Assembly (NCBI GenBank): GCA_942491415.1
Contig: CALOAD010000014.1
Span: 248,001 to 312,000 of the forward strand
DNA length: 64,000 nt
Reading direction: 5' to 3'
Origin: CALOAD01 sp942491415
Lineage (GTDB): Bacteria > Cyanobacteriota > Vampirovibrionia > Gastranaerophilales > CALOAD01
Under the pieces are notes generated by a model. That model worked only from the letters and a program-made list of their open reading frames with translations, did no database searches and had not been told where the DNA came from. Position 1 is the stretch's first letter. Each line of letters opens with the position of its first letter. Position numbers and translations under genes: made by a program. Of this stretch, positions 17,770 to 26,163 are shown piece after piece.

Positions 17770-17770
17770 T

Positions 17771-17974
17771 TTAGATTAATTTATCAGGCGTAAACCTTGA
17801 GATAAAACTTTTTTTCTCTGAAATATCTTTATGCAAAAATTTCAAAAGACTTCTTTTTATAGGACTTGTTTGATTAATACTTGACGCAACAGGAGGCACA
17901 GCGGGACGTGAAGTGTTTTTAGCAACTTCAAAATTTCCTGTTAAAATATTTCCTTTATCCTGTGATTTGTCCAT
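17771..17974 (-). CDS. Small hypothetical protein
   Basis: A 67-residue hydrophilic, proline-containing protein (middle: TSRPAVPPVASSINQTS) with a basic C-terminus (EKKSFISRFTPDKLI). It appears intrinsically disordered at the start and has no recognisable domain. Its stop is directly followed by the start of the 174-residue gene, which is the best argument that it is real. The upstream ribosome binding site is rc AGGACTTAAAAA, moderate. Function unknown. Confidence 0.55.
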   Translation of the reverse strand: MDKSQDKGNILTGNFEVAKNTSRPAVPPVASSINQTSPIKRSLLKFLHKDISEKKSFISRFTPDKLI

Positions 17975-18083
17975 TTTTTAAGTCCTATTTGTTTAGACAT
18001 TCAATATTATTGTCATTTTTTATATTTTTTTCAATCGTATATTCTAACTATTTATATAAAAACCAACTTTGCTTAATTATTGC

Positions 18084-20279
18084 CTATTTTTTATTTAGCT
18101 CAATCATTTTATCTACTTTTAAGTCTACTACTTTGTAGATTTTAACCTCAATATTTTTACCCTTCACCTTTACCTCGTCAAGGTATTCGGCTTCTACAAA
18201 ATCTTTAGCTTCATTATAAGTACTCTCAGCTATTATTATATTGGATTTATATTCTTTACAAAGCCCTTCAACACGAGATGCCAGGTTAACATTATCGCCG
18301 ATAACGGTATAGTCCACAATTTGATTTGAACCCATATACCCCACAAGCATTTCGCCTGTATTTATACCTATTCCTATATCCAAAGTAGGTTTACCTTCGG
18401 ATTCCCACTTTTTGTTTAATTCTCTTAATTTTTCCATCATTTCATAAGCCGCTTTAATCGCTTTAGCAGGATGGTTTTCAACAGGAAGAGGATCACCCCA
18501 AAACGCCATAATGGCATCACCGATAAATTTATCCATCGTTCCTTCATTTTTCATTATTACGTCAACCATTCCGTTGAAATATTCATTTAACTGCGATACC
18601 AGCTGATCGGCAGGTAAGTTTTCTGATAATGTTGTAAATCCTCTTATGTCAGAAAATAAAACCGTCATATATTTTCTTTGGTTTGTGATTTCGAATCCTT
18701 TTGGATCGTCAAGCAATTTATCCAAAACTTGTGGCGATACAAATTTTCCAAAAAGACCCTCCACCGCTTTTTTATTTTTATGTTCAAGTATAACCCTTAT
18801 TAAATAAGTAGATATAGCTGTTATAGTCATAAATGTAAGGGGGTAAACCATATCTACCCATATTCTTATATTAGGATGCGTAAATAATAAAATAGCCAAA
18901 ATGAAAAATAAGAATATCGAGAAGAAAAACATTACTATGGTTAGATAATGTTTTTTAGACTTGATATTAAAATAGCCGATCAATCCGCAAAACAACAAAA
19001 CAATAGCCAAATTCAACCCAAATGAAGCTCTTTGAACAAATTTGCGGCGCAAAGGATTGGTAGTATCAGAATCATTTAAAAAATTATCTATTGCTGTCGC
19101 TTGAAATTCAGGTCCGGGATATGCTGTATCCATAGGTGTTGAAAGAATATCAGTCTCATCTGCCGTTAAGCCTATAACTACAATTTTGTCTTTAAAGATA
19201 TTGGGGTCTATTTTATTAAACCGAGATATCGTTTCTTTATCGTTAGTTATTGTTCCTTTTGATAATGCATTTGTAAGCAAAACATCTGCCATATGCATTG
19301 TTTTATAGGTATTTACAGAACCATGCCAGCTAAGAAGAGTTCTTCCTTTTTTATTAATAGGGATTTCTCTTTTGCCCACTATTATTTTGTTATCTTTTAT
19401 TATTATATTTCGCTCATTTTCGGGTAATGTTGCAAGAACGGTAGCAAAAGGCAATGAAGGTAGATAATTGTATTTTTCACCGTTATATATTCTATACAAA
19501 GGTGTGCTATATCTAAAAGTACTACCACCATCTGAATTCACATTTACAACACCTGCCAAATTTGAAGCATCTAAAAAAACCTCAGGAATTGCGCTATGTT
19601 TATAAAAAGTTATGTTATTTAAAAGCTCTTTTTTAAGATTACTTTTTTCATCAAGGGTCTTTAGCCAACTATCATCTGTTTTATTATTGAATATTTTATG
19701 AAATTTAAAAGGGTTTTTTCTCGTATGTTTATATAAAATTTTATCGGCTTCTTCGTTAGTTTTATTATATTGTTCAACCACTATGTCTACTTGTTTTTTC
19801 AATAATACTCTAGGGCTGGACAGCGCAATTGCCAAAACATCGTTTTCACTTTGATTTAATGCATCAGCTAAAGCCTTATCAGAACGCTTATTTTCACTAC
19901 TTCCGCCCTCTATTCCTTCAAATTTCATATCTATTACGACAGCTTTAGGGTTCCCCTTTGATACAAAACGTATAACCTCTCCCCATATACTTCTACTCCA
20001 GGGAAGTCTTCCTATTTTAAGTTCGGGAAAATCACCAATTTTACTAAAGGTATAATTATCGGCAGATAAAATTATAATATTATCATCGGCTTTAGCAAAT
20101 TTTTTATTTAAAGGACCTGAATCAATAGCTAACTTGGCTCGCCAATCATAGGTCATCATTTCTGCCGATTCAAAAAGTTTATTTACGCCGAGATTAAATA
20201 ATAAAACGGCAAAAAATACAAAAAACAGACAAAGTAAAATGATTCTTTTATTTTTTATTGAATTAAATAATTTTTTCAA
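18084..20279 (-). CDS. CHASE2-domain adenylate/guanylate cyclase
   Basis: This 731-residue protein has an N-terminal membrane helix (about 12-31), then a large CHASE2 sensor domain (about 35-400, with DMKFEGIEG, GRLPWSRS and PMDTAYPGPEFQATAIDNFL). About three membrane helices follow (415-500), then a class III cyclase domain (about 530-715). The cyclase has FSDIRGFTTLSE and FIGDAIMAFWG, giving the two metal-binding aspartates, and GDNVNLASRVE. The likely product is cAMP. The CHASE2 domain would sense something outside the inner membrane; its ligand is unknown. A second CHASE2 cyclase lies at 45358-47310 with the same architecture. It sits 86 bases downstream of the PHP-GT4 gene on the same strand. 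Confidence 0.92.
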   Translation of the reverse strand: MKKLFNSIKNKRIILLCLFFVFFAVLLFNLGVNKLFESAEMMTYDWRAKLAIDSGPLNKKFAKADDNIIILSADNYTFSKIGDFPELKIGRLPWSRSIWGEVIRFVSKGNPKAVVIDMKFEGIEGGSSENKRSDKALADALNQSENDVLAIALSSPRVLLKKQVDIVVEQYNKTNEEADKILYKHTRKNPFKFHKIFNNKTDDSWLKTLDEKSNLKKELLNNITFYKHSAIPEVFLDASNLAGVVNVNSDGGSTFRYSTPLYRIYNGEKYNYLPSLPFATVLATLPENERNIIIKDNKIIVGKREIPINKKGRTLLSWHGSVNTYKTMHMADVLLTNALSKGTITNDKETISRFNKIDPNIFKDKIVVIGLTADETDILSTPMDTAYPGPEFQATAIDNFLNDSDTTNPLRRKFVQRASFGLNLAIVLLFCGLIGYFNIKSKKHYLTIVMFFFSIFLFFILAILLFTHPNIRIWVDMVYPLTFMTITAISTYLIRVILEHKNKKAVEGLFGKFVSPQVLDKLLDDPKGFEITNQRKYMTVLFSDIRGFTTLSENLPADQLVSQLNEYFNGMVDVIMKNEGTMDKFIGDAIMAFWGDPLPVENHPAKAIKAAYEMMEKLRELNKKWESEGKPTLDIGIGINTGEMLVGYMGSNQIVDYTVIGDNVNLASRVEGLCKEYKSNIIIAESTYNEAKDFVEAEYLDEVKVKGKNIEVKIYKVVDLKVDKMIELNKK

Positions 20280-20365
20280 AATAACCTCAGGATTTATTTA
20301 ATATCTTCTAATTATTATATAAATAGATACGTTAAATAGCAATGGAAAGCTTAGAATCTCATTGC

Positions 20366-22729
20366 TTAAACGTCAGTTTCGTAAAGATGCCAGGTTTTTA
20401 AAAACGCTTTTTTAAAAGACCTGCTTTCCATATATTTACGACAATTTCGGGACATTTTATCCAATTTATTGCCATCCAATAATTTTTTAACTGCATTATA
20501 TAACGCATTTTCATCCCCACCTTTAACAACAACTCCTGTTTCATTTGAAATTATATTTTCAACAGGTCCACCTTCATCTGTCACAACAACAGGTGTTCCA
20601 CAGGCTTGAGCCTCGAGGACAACGTTTCCAAATGTATCTGTGGTAGAAGGAAATACAAATAAATCAGCATTCGAATAAATATCTACAAGGTTTTGTCCTT
20701 GGGTATATCCTACAAATTCAGCATTAAAACCATTTAACGCTTCTTCCATTTCTTCCCTGTAAGGACCATCTCCGGCTATTTTTAATTTCAAGTCGGGATA
20801 TTGCTCGGAAAGTTTTTTAAACACTGACAAAAGCAAATGAAGGTTTTTTTCTTTTGAAACCCTTCCCACGTAAAGTAAAGTCTTGTTTAGCGTAGTTTTC
20901 TGTTTTTGTGGTTTAAAAAAGTCTATATCAACCCCTCTAGGGTAAATTTTTATTTTTTCTTTATTGAGTCCTTTTGCTATAAGCTCCTTTTTTATTGCCT
21001 CTGATGGCACATATACAATGTCCATTTGGCTGTAATACCATATCATATAACGCCAACCAACTTCTTCCATCGTTGGATCCCCTGTAAGATTGAGGATAAA
21101 TTGAGGAAAAGCAGTATGATACGTTCCGTATATAGGTTTTTTAAGTATTTTAGCAATGGCAAGTGCTGCAAGTCCAACCGTTCCGGGAGTTGCAGAGTGG
21201 AAATGAGTAAAATCATTTTCATAACAATATTGTAAAACTTCTAAAAGAGGTGGGTAATTAAACCTAAGCTCGGGGTATTCCGGTATTTGATGCTGACCTA
21301 TCGGGTCAAAAACAACTTCGCCTTGAAGATTTTTATACTTAGAACTTTTTGTATTTTCACAAGTTATTATAGTTAAATTTTTTCCCAGTTCTTTGGCTAT
21401 TTTTAGATTTTGCTGCATAGTTTTTGCAACACCGTTTATATCGTAGTAAGTATCTGTAAAATGAGCTATTTTTGCTCGTTTTGAAGATTTTCCTTCCTTA
21501 ACAAACTGTTTCGTAAAGTCTTTATCCCTTTGTGCTATTGAATAAGCAATAAAATAAGGTGCTATCATAAAATACATAGAACCGACTGAACCTAATGTTC
21601 TGAAAATATCAAAGAAGTTGCCCTGTTTTATAGTGCTTAAAATATAGTCCATCATATGATTAACACTTGCGTTAGTAACGCTATTTGCAATTTCAAACCA
21701 CTTGCCGGGAGAATTTTCAGGTGTTGCATCATCAGCAATATGTTCATATTTGCTTAAAATAGTTTTATAAAGAATTCTTTTTATTGAATTGGTTTTAATT
21801 TTATCTTTTATATCTATTTTAATTTTTTGATCACGCACTTTTAAAACTATTTTTGAAATAATATCATCAGATCGTTCTTTGCCCGATAATAACTTATCTA
21901 TTATTTTCAAAGTGGCGTCTTTGTTTATATATTTTTCTATGTTAAACTTTCCGGAATAAAATTGATAGGCAATACTATAAACGTTATATGCCATTCCTTT
22001 AGGAGTATAATCTTTGCCTTCTATTTGAGCTTTTCCTTTTAAAAAGACTTTTTCAAGAAATTCTTTTTGGTTTTTTGCCTGTTCATTTAATGTGTATTTT
22101 TGAGCAATCATCATGCCGGTATGATCGTCAGATCCTGCTATAAAAAATTTTTCCCAAGCTTTATCAACGGGTTTAATCTTATGTTTTTGTTCAAGTTGAT
22201 TTATTATTTCAGGCGTTAGTTTTTGGGATAATTCAAGAATAGAATTATTTATTTCAAAAATTCTACATCCATTGAGTTCAAAGACTTTGAACATCAATAA
22301 CAGTTTTTCAACGTGATTTTTTGTGAGTTTATCATCAACGGAATGCAAAGAATGGGCTACAGCGTGAAAAATCCGCTCTTTTTTCAGGTATGAATTTAAT
22401 TCATATATGTTTTTTCTTACCTTTTGAATTTCTTCAAATTGCGATTCTGATATATCATACGCTAAAATATGAATGGTTCTTTCATCTTCAGGAAATTTTG
22501 TAGAAATTTCAACACTTATAAATGTATCAGGATATTTGGATATTTCAAGGCAACCTTTGATTTCATTCAAATCAGTTATTGTAACTGATTTCATTCCTCT
22601 TTTCTTGGCAATTTTGTATATATCTTTCGGTTCTGTAAAAGACTCGGGGCAACCCATTTGCTTCATGAGCCAATTTGTGGGTTTATCTGAATATTTAGAA
22701 TGTATATGCAAATCAGCTTGCCAAGTCAT
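20366..22729 (-). CDS. PHP phosphoesterase domain fused to family 4 glycosyltransferase
   Basis: This 787-residue protein is a fusion. The first ~200 residues are a PHP metal-dependent phosphoesterase domain, with DLHIHSKYS at the start, VTITDLNEIKG, HAVAHSLHS and GSDDHTG carrying the histidine and aspartate ligands. A helical linker of about 200 residues follows. The last ~370 residues are a GT4 glycosyltransferase: DTYYDINGVAKTM, HFHSATPGTVGLAAL, LLYVGRVSKEKNL, and the donor-binding STTDTFGNVVLEAQACGTPVV. GT4 members of this look include lipid glycosyltransferases of the SqdX/MgtA type. I start at the ATG (22727-22729) rather than an upstream TTG at 22741, because it puts the PHP motif at the expected place; neither has a good ribosome binding site. 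It may glycosylate a lipid while hydrolysing a phosphoester intermediate; that is inference. Confidence 0.88.
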   Translation of the reverse strand: MTWQADLHIHSKYSDKPTNWLMKQMGCPESFTEPKDIYKIAKKRGMKSVTITDLNEIKGCLEISKYPDTFISVEISTKFPEDERTIHILAYDISESQFEEIQKVRKNIYELNSYLKKERIFHAVAHSLHSVDDKLTKNHVEKLLLMFKVFELNGCRIFEINNSILELSQKLTPEIINQLEQKHKIKPVDKAWEKFFIAGSDDHTGMMIAQKYTLNEQAKNQKEFLEKVFLKGKAQIEGKDYTPKGMAYNVYSIAYQFYSGKFNIEKYINKDATLKIIDKLLSGKERSDDIISKIVLKVRDQKIKIDIKDKIKTNSIKRILYKTILSKYEHIADDATPENSPGKWFEIANSVTNASVNHMMDYILSTIKQGNFFDIFRTLGSVGSMYFMIAPYFIAYSIAQRDKDFTKQFVKEGKSSKRAKIAHFTDTYYDINGVAKTMQQNLKIAKELGKNLTIITCENTKSSKYKNLQGEVVFDPIGQHQIPEYPELRFNYPPLLEVLQYCYENDFTHFHSATPGTVGLAALAIAKILKKPIYGTYHTAFPQFILNLTGDPTMEEVGWRYMIWYYSQMDIVYVPSEAIKKELIAKGLNKEKIKIYPRGVDIDFFKPQKQKTTLNKTLLYVGRVSKEKNLHLLLSVFKKLSEQYPDLKLKIAGDGPYREEMEEALNGFNAEFVGYTQGQNLVDIYSNADLFVFPSTTDTFGNVVLEAQACGTPVVVTDEGGPVENIISNETGVVVKGGDENALYNAVKKLLDGNKLDKMSRNCRKYMESRSFKKAFLKTWHLYETDV

Positions 22730-22893
22730 TTTTAAATCCAAATTACAATTACACTTCTTATTATAATACTAAATTTTTATCTTATGGAATAAATTTTTAA
22801 TATATACCCGATTGTTACCACCTGTTATGGATAGAATCAAAGTAAAAAAAAGTTTAAATTTAAAAAAGTTCTATACGTGAGAGAAGTGAAAAA

Positions 22894-23985
22894 ATGCATT
22901 TAACAAAGCGTTTAAAGCGTTATTTTACTGTTGCTTTTTTGTCAGTTTTAACTTTTATTATTTTTGGTAATCTTAGTTTTGATAATCATAATTATCAATC
23001 CTTTATCACAACTCAGACACCATTAGAAATAAAAAAATTTGCTGCCTATAATCCTGACTATGCTCACTTTTTAAGCATTTTTAAAGATAAAGATTTCAAA
23101 ACGCCCAAAGGTTGGACTCAAATAGATTTGAATGATAACAAAAAACCTAAAATCTACGAATGCCTAGAGTCAGGCTTTGAGGCTACAGCTTTTAAAAATG
23201 AAAAAGAAATTGTTATTGTCATCAGAGGAGTCAATTTAAGAAAATTTGTTAATTTTAATATATTCAAAGGTGTAGACGGAAAAAGTACAAGAGCAATATT
23301 TTTCGGAAATTTAAATATACCGTTTTTAAACAAAGTTCCGGAACAATTTGAAGACGCTATTTTTTATTACGACCGTATCAGCCAAAAATATCCTCATTTG
23401 AAAAAAATCCTGGTGGGAAAATCACTGGGAGGGGCTTTAGCTTCATTGGTAGGGGCAATAAAGGGTGTTGAAACTTATACATTTGGAGCCCCGGGAGTAA
23501 AATATGCCCTCCCAAAATTGAACAAAAAATACCAAAAAGATCTGATCAAAAACAGTTATTCAGGTTTTTGTAATATAAAAAATTATTCAAATATAAACGA
23601 TCCTTGCGGAAACTTTGGAGATCCTATCGGTGTTTGCTTCACATTGCCTCCTGCAACTATTAAAGGTAATACACCTTTTTATGATGTTCATGGAAATACC
23701 AAACATTTCGCAAAAAAAAGTACTTTGGACAATTTTATATTAAAGCCAAAAGATTGGAAATTCAAGTATACTCTGGCTTTGATTTATTATGATAAACATT
23801 TTGAATCAAATTTAAATAGCTTTAATCTATATGAACTGATAAAAGTAATATATAGAGTCAAAAGACAAGATTTATTCAAAGCAATAAGCGTGATTGAAGA
23901 TAATTTTACAGTTAAAAAATCACCGCTAAAATGTACTGAGAAAAAGAAAATAGTTGTCTCAGAATATAAATGTAATGCTCATTAA
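22894..23985 (+). CDS. Lipase-like alpha/beta hydrolase (class 3 type), exported
   Basis: This 363-residue protein has an N-terminal signal or anchor (about 8-28, YFTVAFLSVLTFIIFG). The nucleophile elbow is GKSLG (S177) within ILVGKSLGGALASLVGAIKG, followed by YTFGAPG, which is the pattern of class 3 lipases and their relatives. A plausible acid is in the INDPCGNFGDPIG region, and a histidine in DVHGNTKHF. No operon partner is obvious. Substrate is unknown; lipid or other ester is likely. The C-terminus has paired cysteines (CTEKKK, EYKCNAH) that may form a disulfide in the periplasm. A GAGAGAAG ribosome binding site supports the start. Confidence 0.75.
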   Translation: MHLTKRLKRYFTVAFLSVLTFIIFGNLSFDNHNYQSFITTQTPLEIKKFAAYNPDYAHFLSIFKDKDFKTPKGWTQIDLNDNKKPKIYECLESGFEATAFKNEKEIVIVIRGVNLRKFVNFNIFKGVDGKSTRAIFFGNLNIPFLNKVPEQFEDAIFYYDRISQKYPHLKKILVGKSLGGALASLVGAIKGVETYTFGAPGVKYALPKLNKKYQKDLIKNSYSGFCNIKNYSNINDPCGNFGDPIGVCFTLPPATIKGNTPFYDVHGNTKHFAKKSTLDNFILKPKDWKFKYTLALIYYDKHFESNLNSFNLYELIKVIYRVKRQDLFKAISVIEDNFTVKKSPLKCTEKKKIVVSEYKCNAH

Positions 23986-23988
23986 GTT

Positions 23989-24017
23989 TTGACAATATAC
24001 TCAAAAAACACTTAATA
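23989..24017 (+). promoter_or_regulatory. Candidate promoter upstream of the 93-residue glycine-rich protein
   Basis: A perfect TTGACA (23989-23994) with a 17-base spacer and TTAATA (24012-24017). A second AT-rich TATATAC element lies nearer the gene around 24098-24117. Confidence 0.35.
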
Positions 24018-24167
24018 ATAGGTGTTTAGACTTAAATGTAAATAAACATTACAATAAATCATATACATGTTTAAAAAAAAGGCAATTTTTTCTTACGTAT
24101 ATACTTTATATATACAAGAGAGATGAAACATATATCAAGAGAAAAAATTAAGAGAGAGGTAAATAAA

Positions 24168-24449
24168 ATGGCTTCAACAGGAATATCAAAACCGGCAGGT
24201 TCTTCAGGACAATTCGGTGGCGGTGGATCAGGTAGATTCAGACCGATGAGAAGAAAACAAAGAGGAAACTCTAGTAATCCTTTCGCTCAACCAAGATTTG
24301 ATAGAATGAGCTTTAAAGCTTCAAAAGATCCTGTTTATGTAGCTTTTGATCATCTAGATAAACAACCTGTTTCTAAATTAGCAAAAGATTTCGTTAAGGA
24401 AACCTTCGCAATTCCTTTCACTAAATGGATAAGCCAAGGAGCAGCTTAA
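24168..24449 (+). CDS. Small basic, glycine-rich hypothetical protein
   Basis: This 93-residue protein starts MASTGISKPAGSSG, has a GQFGGGGSGRFRPMRRKQRG segment, and ends in a more structured half (DPVYVAFDHLDKQPVSKLA, FAIPFTKW). I choose the ATG at 24168 over an in-frame ATG at 24123 because a strong GAGAGAGGT ribosome binding site sits just upstream of 24168. The Gly/Arg patch resembles RNA- or DNA-binding tails, but no family is recognised. It is monocistronic, with candidate promoters and a strong terminator, so it may be well expressed. Function unknown. Confidence 0.72.
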   Translation: MASTGISKPAGSSGQFGGGGSGRFRPMRRKQRGNSSNPFAQPRFDRMSFKASKDPVYVAFDHLDKQPVSKLAKDFVKETFAIPFTKWISQGAA

Positions 24450-24470
24450 TAAAATAAAATAAAATAAAAA

Positions 24471-24496
24471 AGGAACCCCATAGGGTTCTTTTTTTT
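24471..24496 (+). terminator. Rho-independent terminator
   Basis: Stem AGGAACCC/GGGTTCTT (one G-T pair) with a 4-base loop, followed by a run of T, 21 bases after the stop codon of the 93-residue protein gene. Confidence 0.88.
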
Positions 24497-24746
24497 AATA
24501 AATTTTTAAATTGTTATATCGGGCAATACAAGAAACAAAAACTCTGTATTATAAAAAATAATAATTCAAAAAATCGCTTTAAACTTTTTCTTAATTAAAA
24601 AAAAATGATACGGATCAAACTTTTAAAAGAGATGTTTTTAGCTACCTTCAACAAAAATCAACATTTTCCCTAAATTATAGTTTTGATTAAAATTTGAATT
24701 CAAGAAAAAATATGTTTCAAAAACATACCCTTAAGCACTTTGAGAC
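24497..24746. other. AT-rich intergenic stretch
   Basis: Nothing is recognised here: no ORF with a ribosome binding site, no tRNA and no clear conserved structure. The downstream part leads into the promoter of a 56-residue gene. Confidence 0.4.
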
Positions 24747-24774
24747 TTGTTTTTTTAGAAAAATAGGTTATATT
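24747..24774 (+). promoter_or_regulatory. Candidate promoter of the 56-residue small gene
   Basis: TTGTTT (24747-24752), 16-base spacer, TATATT (24769-24774), 37 bases before the TTG start. Confidence 0.45.
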
Positions 24775-24811
24775 ATAAATATAAGCTTTTAATAATCCGG
24801 AGGTCAAAGTT

Positions 24812-24982
24812 TTGGCAAGCACTTCATTAAACAAAATTGAAGAAGAAAAGATACAAATATCTGAAACCGAAGCAATAAATAGATATATATTGACCTTTGA
24901 TACCTCAAATAAAAACGAATTAATTGAAAAATCAATAATTTTAACCGGACAAGGCTTCTTAAAGTCAACTGTATCCGTTTAA
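24812..24982 (+). CDS. Small hypothetical protein (56 residues, TTG start)
   Basis: This ORF begins at TTG (24812-24814), preceded by a strong CCGGAGGT ribosome binding site at a good distance, and ends with TAA at 24980-24982. The acidic protein starts MASTSLNKIEEEK and continues to SIILTGQGFLKSTVSV. The ribosome binding site and a promoter upstream make it a likely real gene despite its length. Its first residues (MAST) match those of the 93-residue protein upstream, probably by chance. It has no membrane helix, signal peptide or known motif. Function unknown. Confidence 0.65.
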   Translation: MASTSLNKIEEEKIQISETEAINRYILTFDTSNKNELIEKSIILTGQGFLKSTVSV

Positions 24983-25005
24983 AAACATAATTTATAATTT
25001 ATAAT

Positions 25006-26058
25006 TTATTCAACAGAAATAGACTCGTTTGAGTTTATTTCTTGTTTTATAGCTCGAATTTTAAGATGATGCTTTAAAAAGAAAAATATACCTAATATAG
25101 TTATCAAAACCATTATAAGAGTTTGATTTGTCAGAGATACAGCTAGGGCTTTTTCTTTGAATACCCCAAAAACACCAAGAGCTTTAATATATGCAAACTG
25201 ATAAGGTCCTAAAAGATTGGATGCAGCAGGAATTAACCCACTAAACACTAAAATACTCAGTACAAATAAAGAAGAAAACATATTTAGTGAAATTCCAAAA
25301 CTCTTCACCACAAGAAAAACTACAATACCTTCAAAAAACCATATTGCCGCTGTTAATAATATTGTCTGAAGTATTTCAACGGGATTATGAAATACCCTCA
25401 ACCCCTCTATAAAAGCATTGGCATGTTTATTTATTTGCAAAAGAACCACATTAAAAGGCTTTTGCATTATAGATGGTAAAATTTGAATCTTCTTTTCAAT
25501 TGTCTTGCAAAAACTATCAGGAGATGAGTATTTCGCCATAAGAAACAAGACAACGAAGGCTCCTACAAATATGCAACCCACTGCTGTAGCAGTTTTTATA
25601 ATCCAAACTTGATTAAAAGAAATAACAATCGAAAGCAATAAAAAACAAAAAACGACAACGCCGTCAAATATTCGCTCAAGCACAATAGAGGCAAAAACTT
25701 GAACTTTTTTTATTTTTTCTTGATCCCCCAATAAATGCGCTCTGTAAAAATCTCCGGCTCTCGCAGGCAAAAAGCAATTTAGCATATACCCTATAAAAAT
25801 AAATCCTGTCAGATTTCTTATTTTAGAACGAAGCCCTTGGGACAAAAGTATTTTCCACCTGTAATTCCTGAATACAAAACCTATATAATAAGCAGGTATT
25901 ATCAAAATTAGATATAACGGCTCAAAATCATCGAAAACCTTAAAAGTTTTATTTAAATCAACTTGATTAAATATAAATACGATAAGCAATAAGCTTATAA
26001 GTAAACCTATAGTTCTTTTTATGGGGAATTTCAATTTTTTGCTCCTGAAGTTTATCAT
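25006..26058 (-). CDS. Flippase-like membrane protein (LPG synthase TM domain, UPF0104)
   Basis: This 350-residue integral membrane protein has about eight hydrophobic helices. It shows the family signature of the lysylphosphatidylglycerol synthase TM region: FRNYRWKILL early on, NCFLPARAGDFYRA in the middle, and GLIPAASNLLGPYQFAYIKAL near the end. Related stand-alone proteins are thought to move lipid-linked sugars or phospholipids across the membrane, or to support glycolipid synthesis. It lacks the soluble aminoacyl-transfer domain of MprF. A CAGGAG site precedes the ATG. It is divergent from leuC. Confidence 0.85.
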   Translation of the reverse strand: MINFRSKKLKFPIKRTIGLLISLLLIVFIFNQVDLNKTFKVFDDFEPLYLILIIPAYYIGFVFRNYRWKILLSQGLRSKIRNLTGFIFIGYMLNCFLPARAGDFYRAHLLGDQEKIKKVQVFASIVLERIFDGVVVFCFLLLSIVISFNQVWIIKTATAVGCIFVGAFVVLFLMAKYSSPDSFCKTIEKKIQILPSIMQKPFNVVLLQINKHANAFIEGLRVFHNPVEILQTILLTAAIWFFEGIVVFLVVKSFGISLNMFSSLFVLSILVFSGLIPAASNLLGPYQFAYIKALGVFGVFKEKALAVSLTNQTLIMVLITILGIFFFLKHHLKIRAIKQEINSNESISVE

Positions 26059-26101
26059 CTATATTATATCTAAAATATCTTTATGAAAAAACTATTTAAA
26101 A

Positions 26102-26131
26102 TTGACCGAAAGGTTTGTTTTATAATATTAT
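26102..26131 (+). promoter_or_regulatory. Promoter of leuC
   Basis: TTGACC (26102-26107), 18-base spacer, TATTAT (26126-26131). Transcription would begin near 26138, which excludes the upstream GTG at 26134 as start and supports the ATG at 26164. Confidence 0.5.
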
Positions 26132-26163
26132 AAGTGAGGAAAGCAGATTTAAAGGGTGAGTCG

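Noticed and set aside
24123..24167. An earlier in-frame ATG for the 93-residue protein
   Set aside because: The ribosome binding site belongs to the ATG at 24168; the upstream 15 residues (MKHISREKIKREVNK) are the translated ribosome-binding region.
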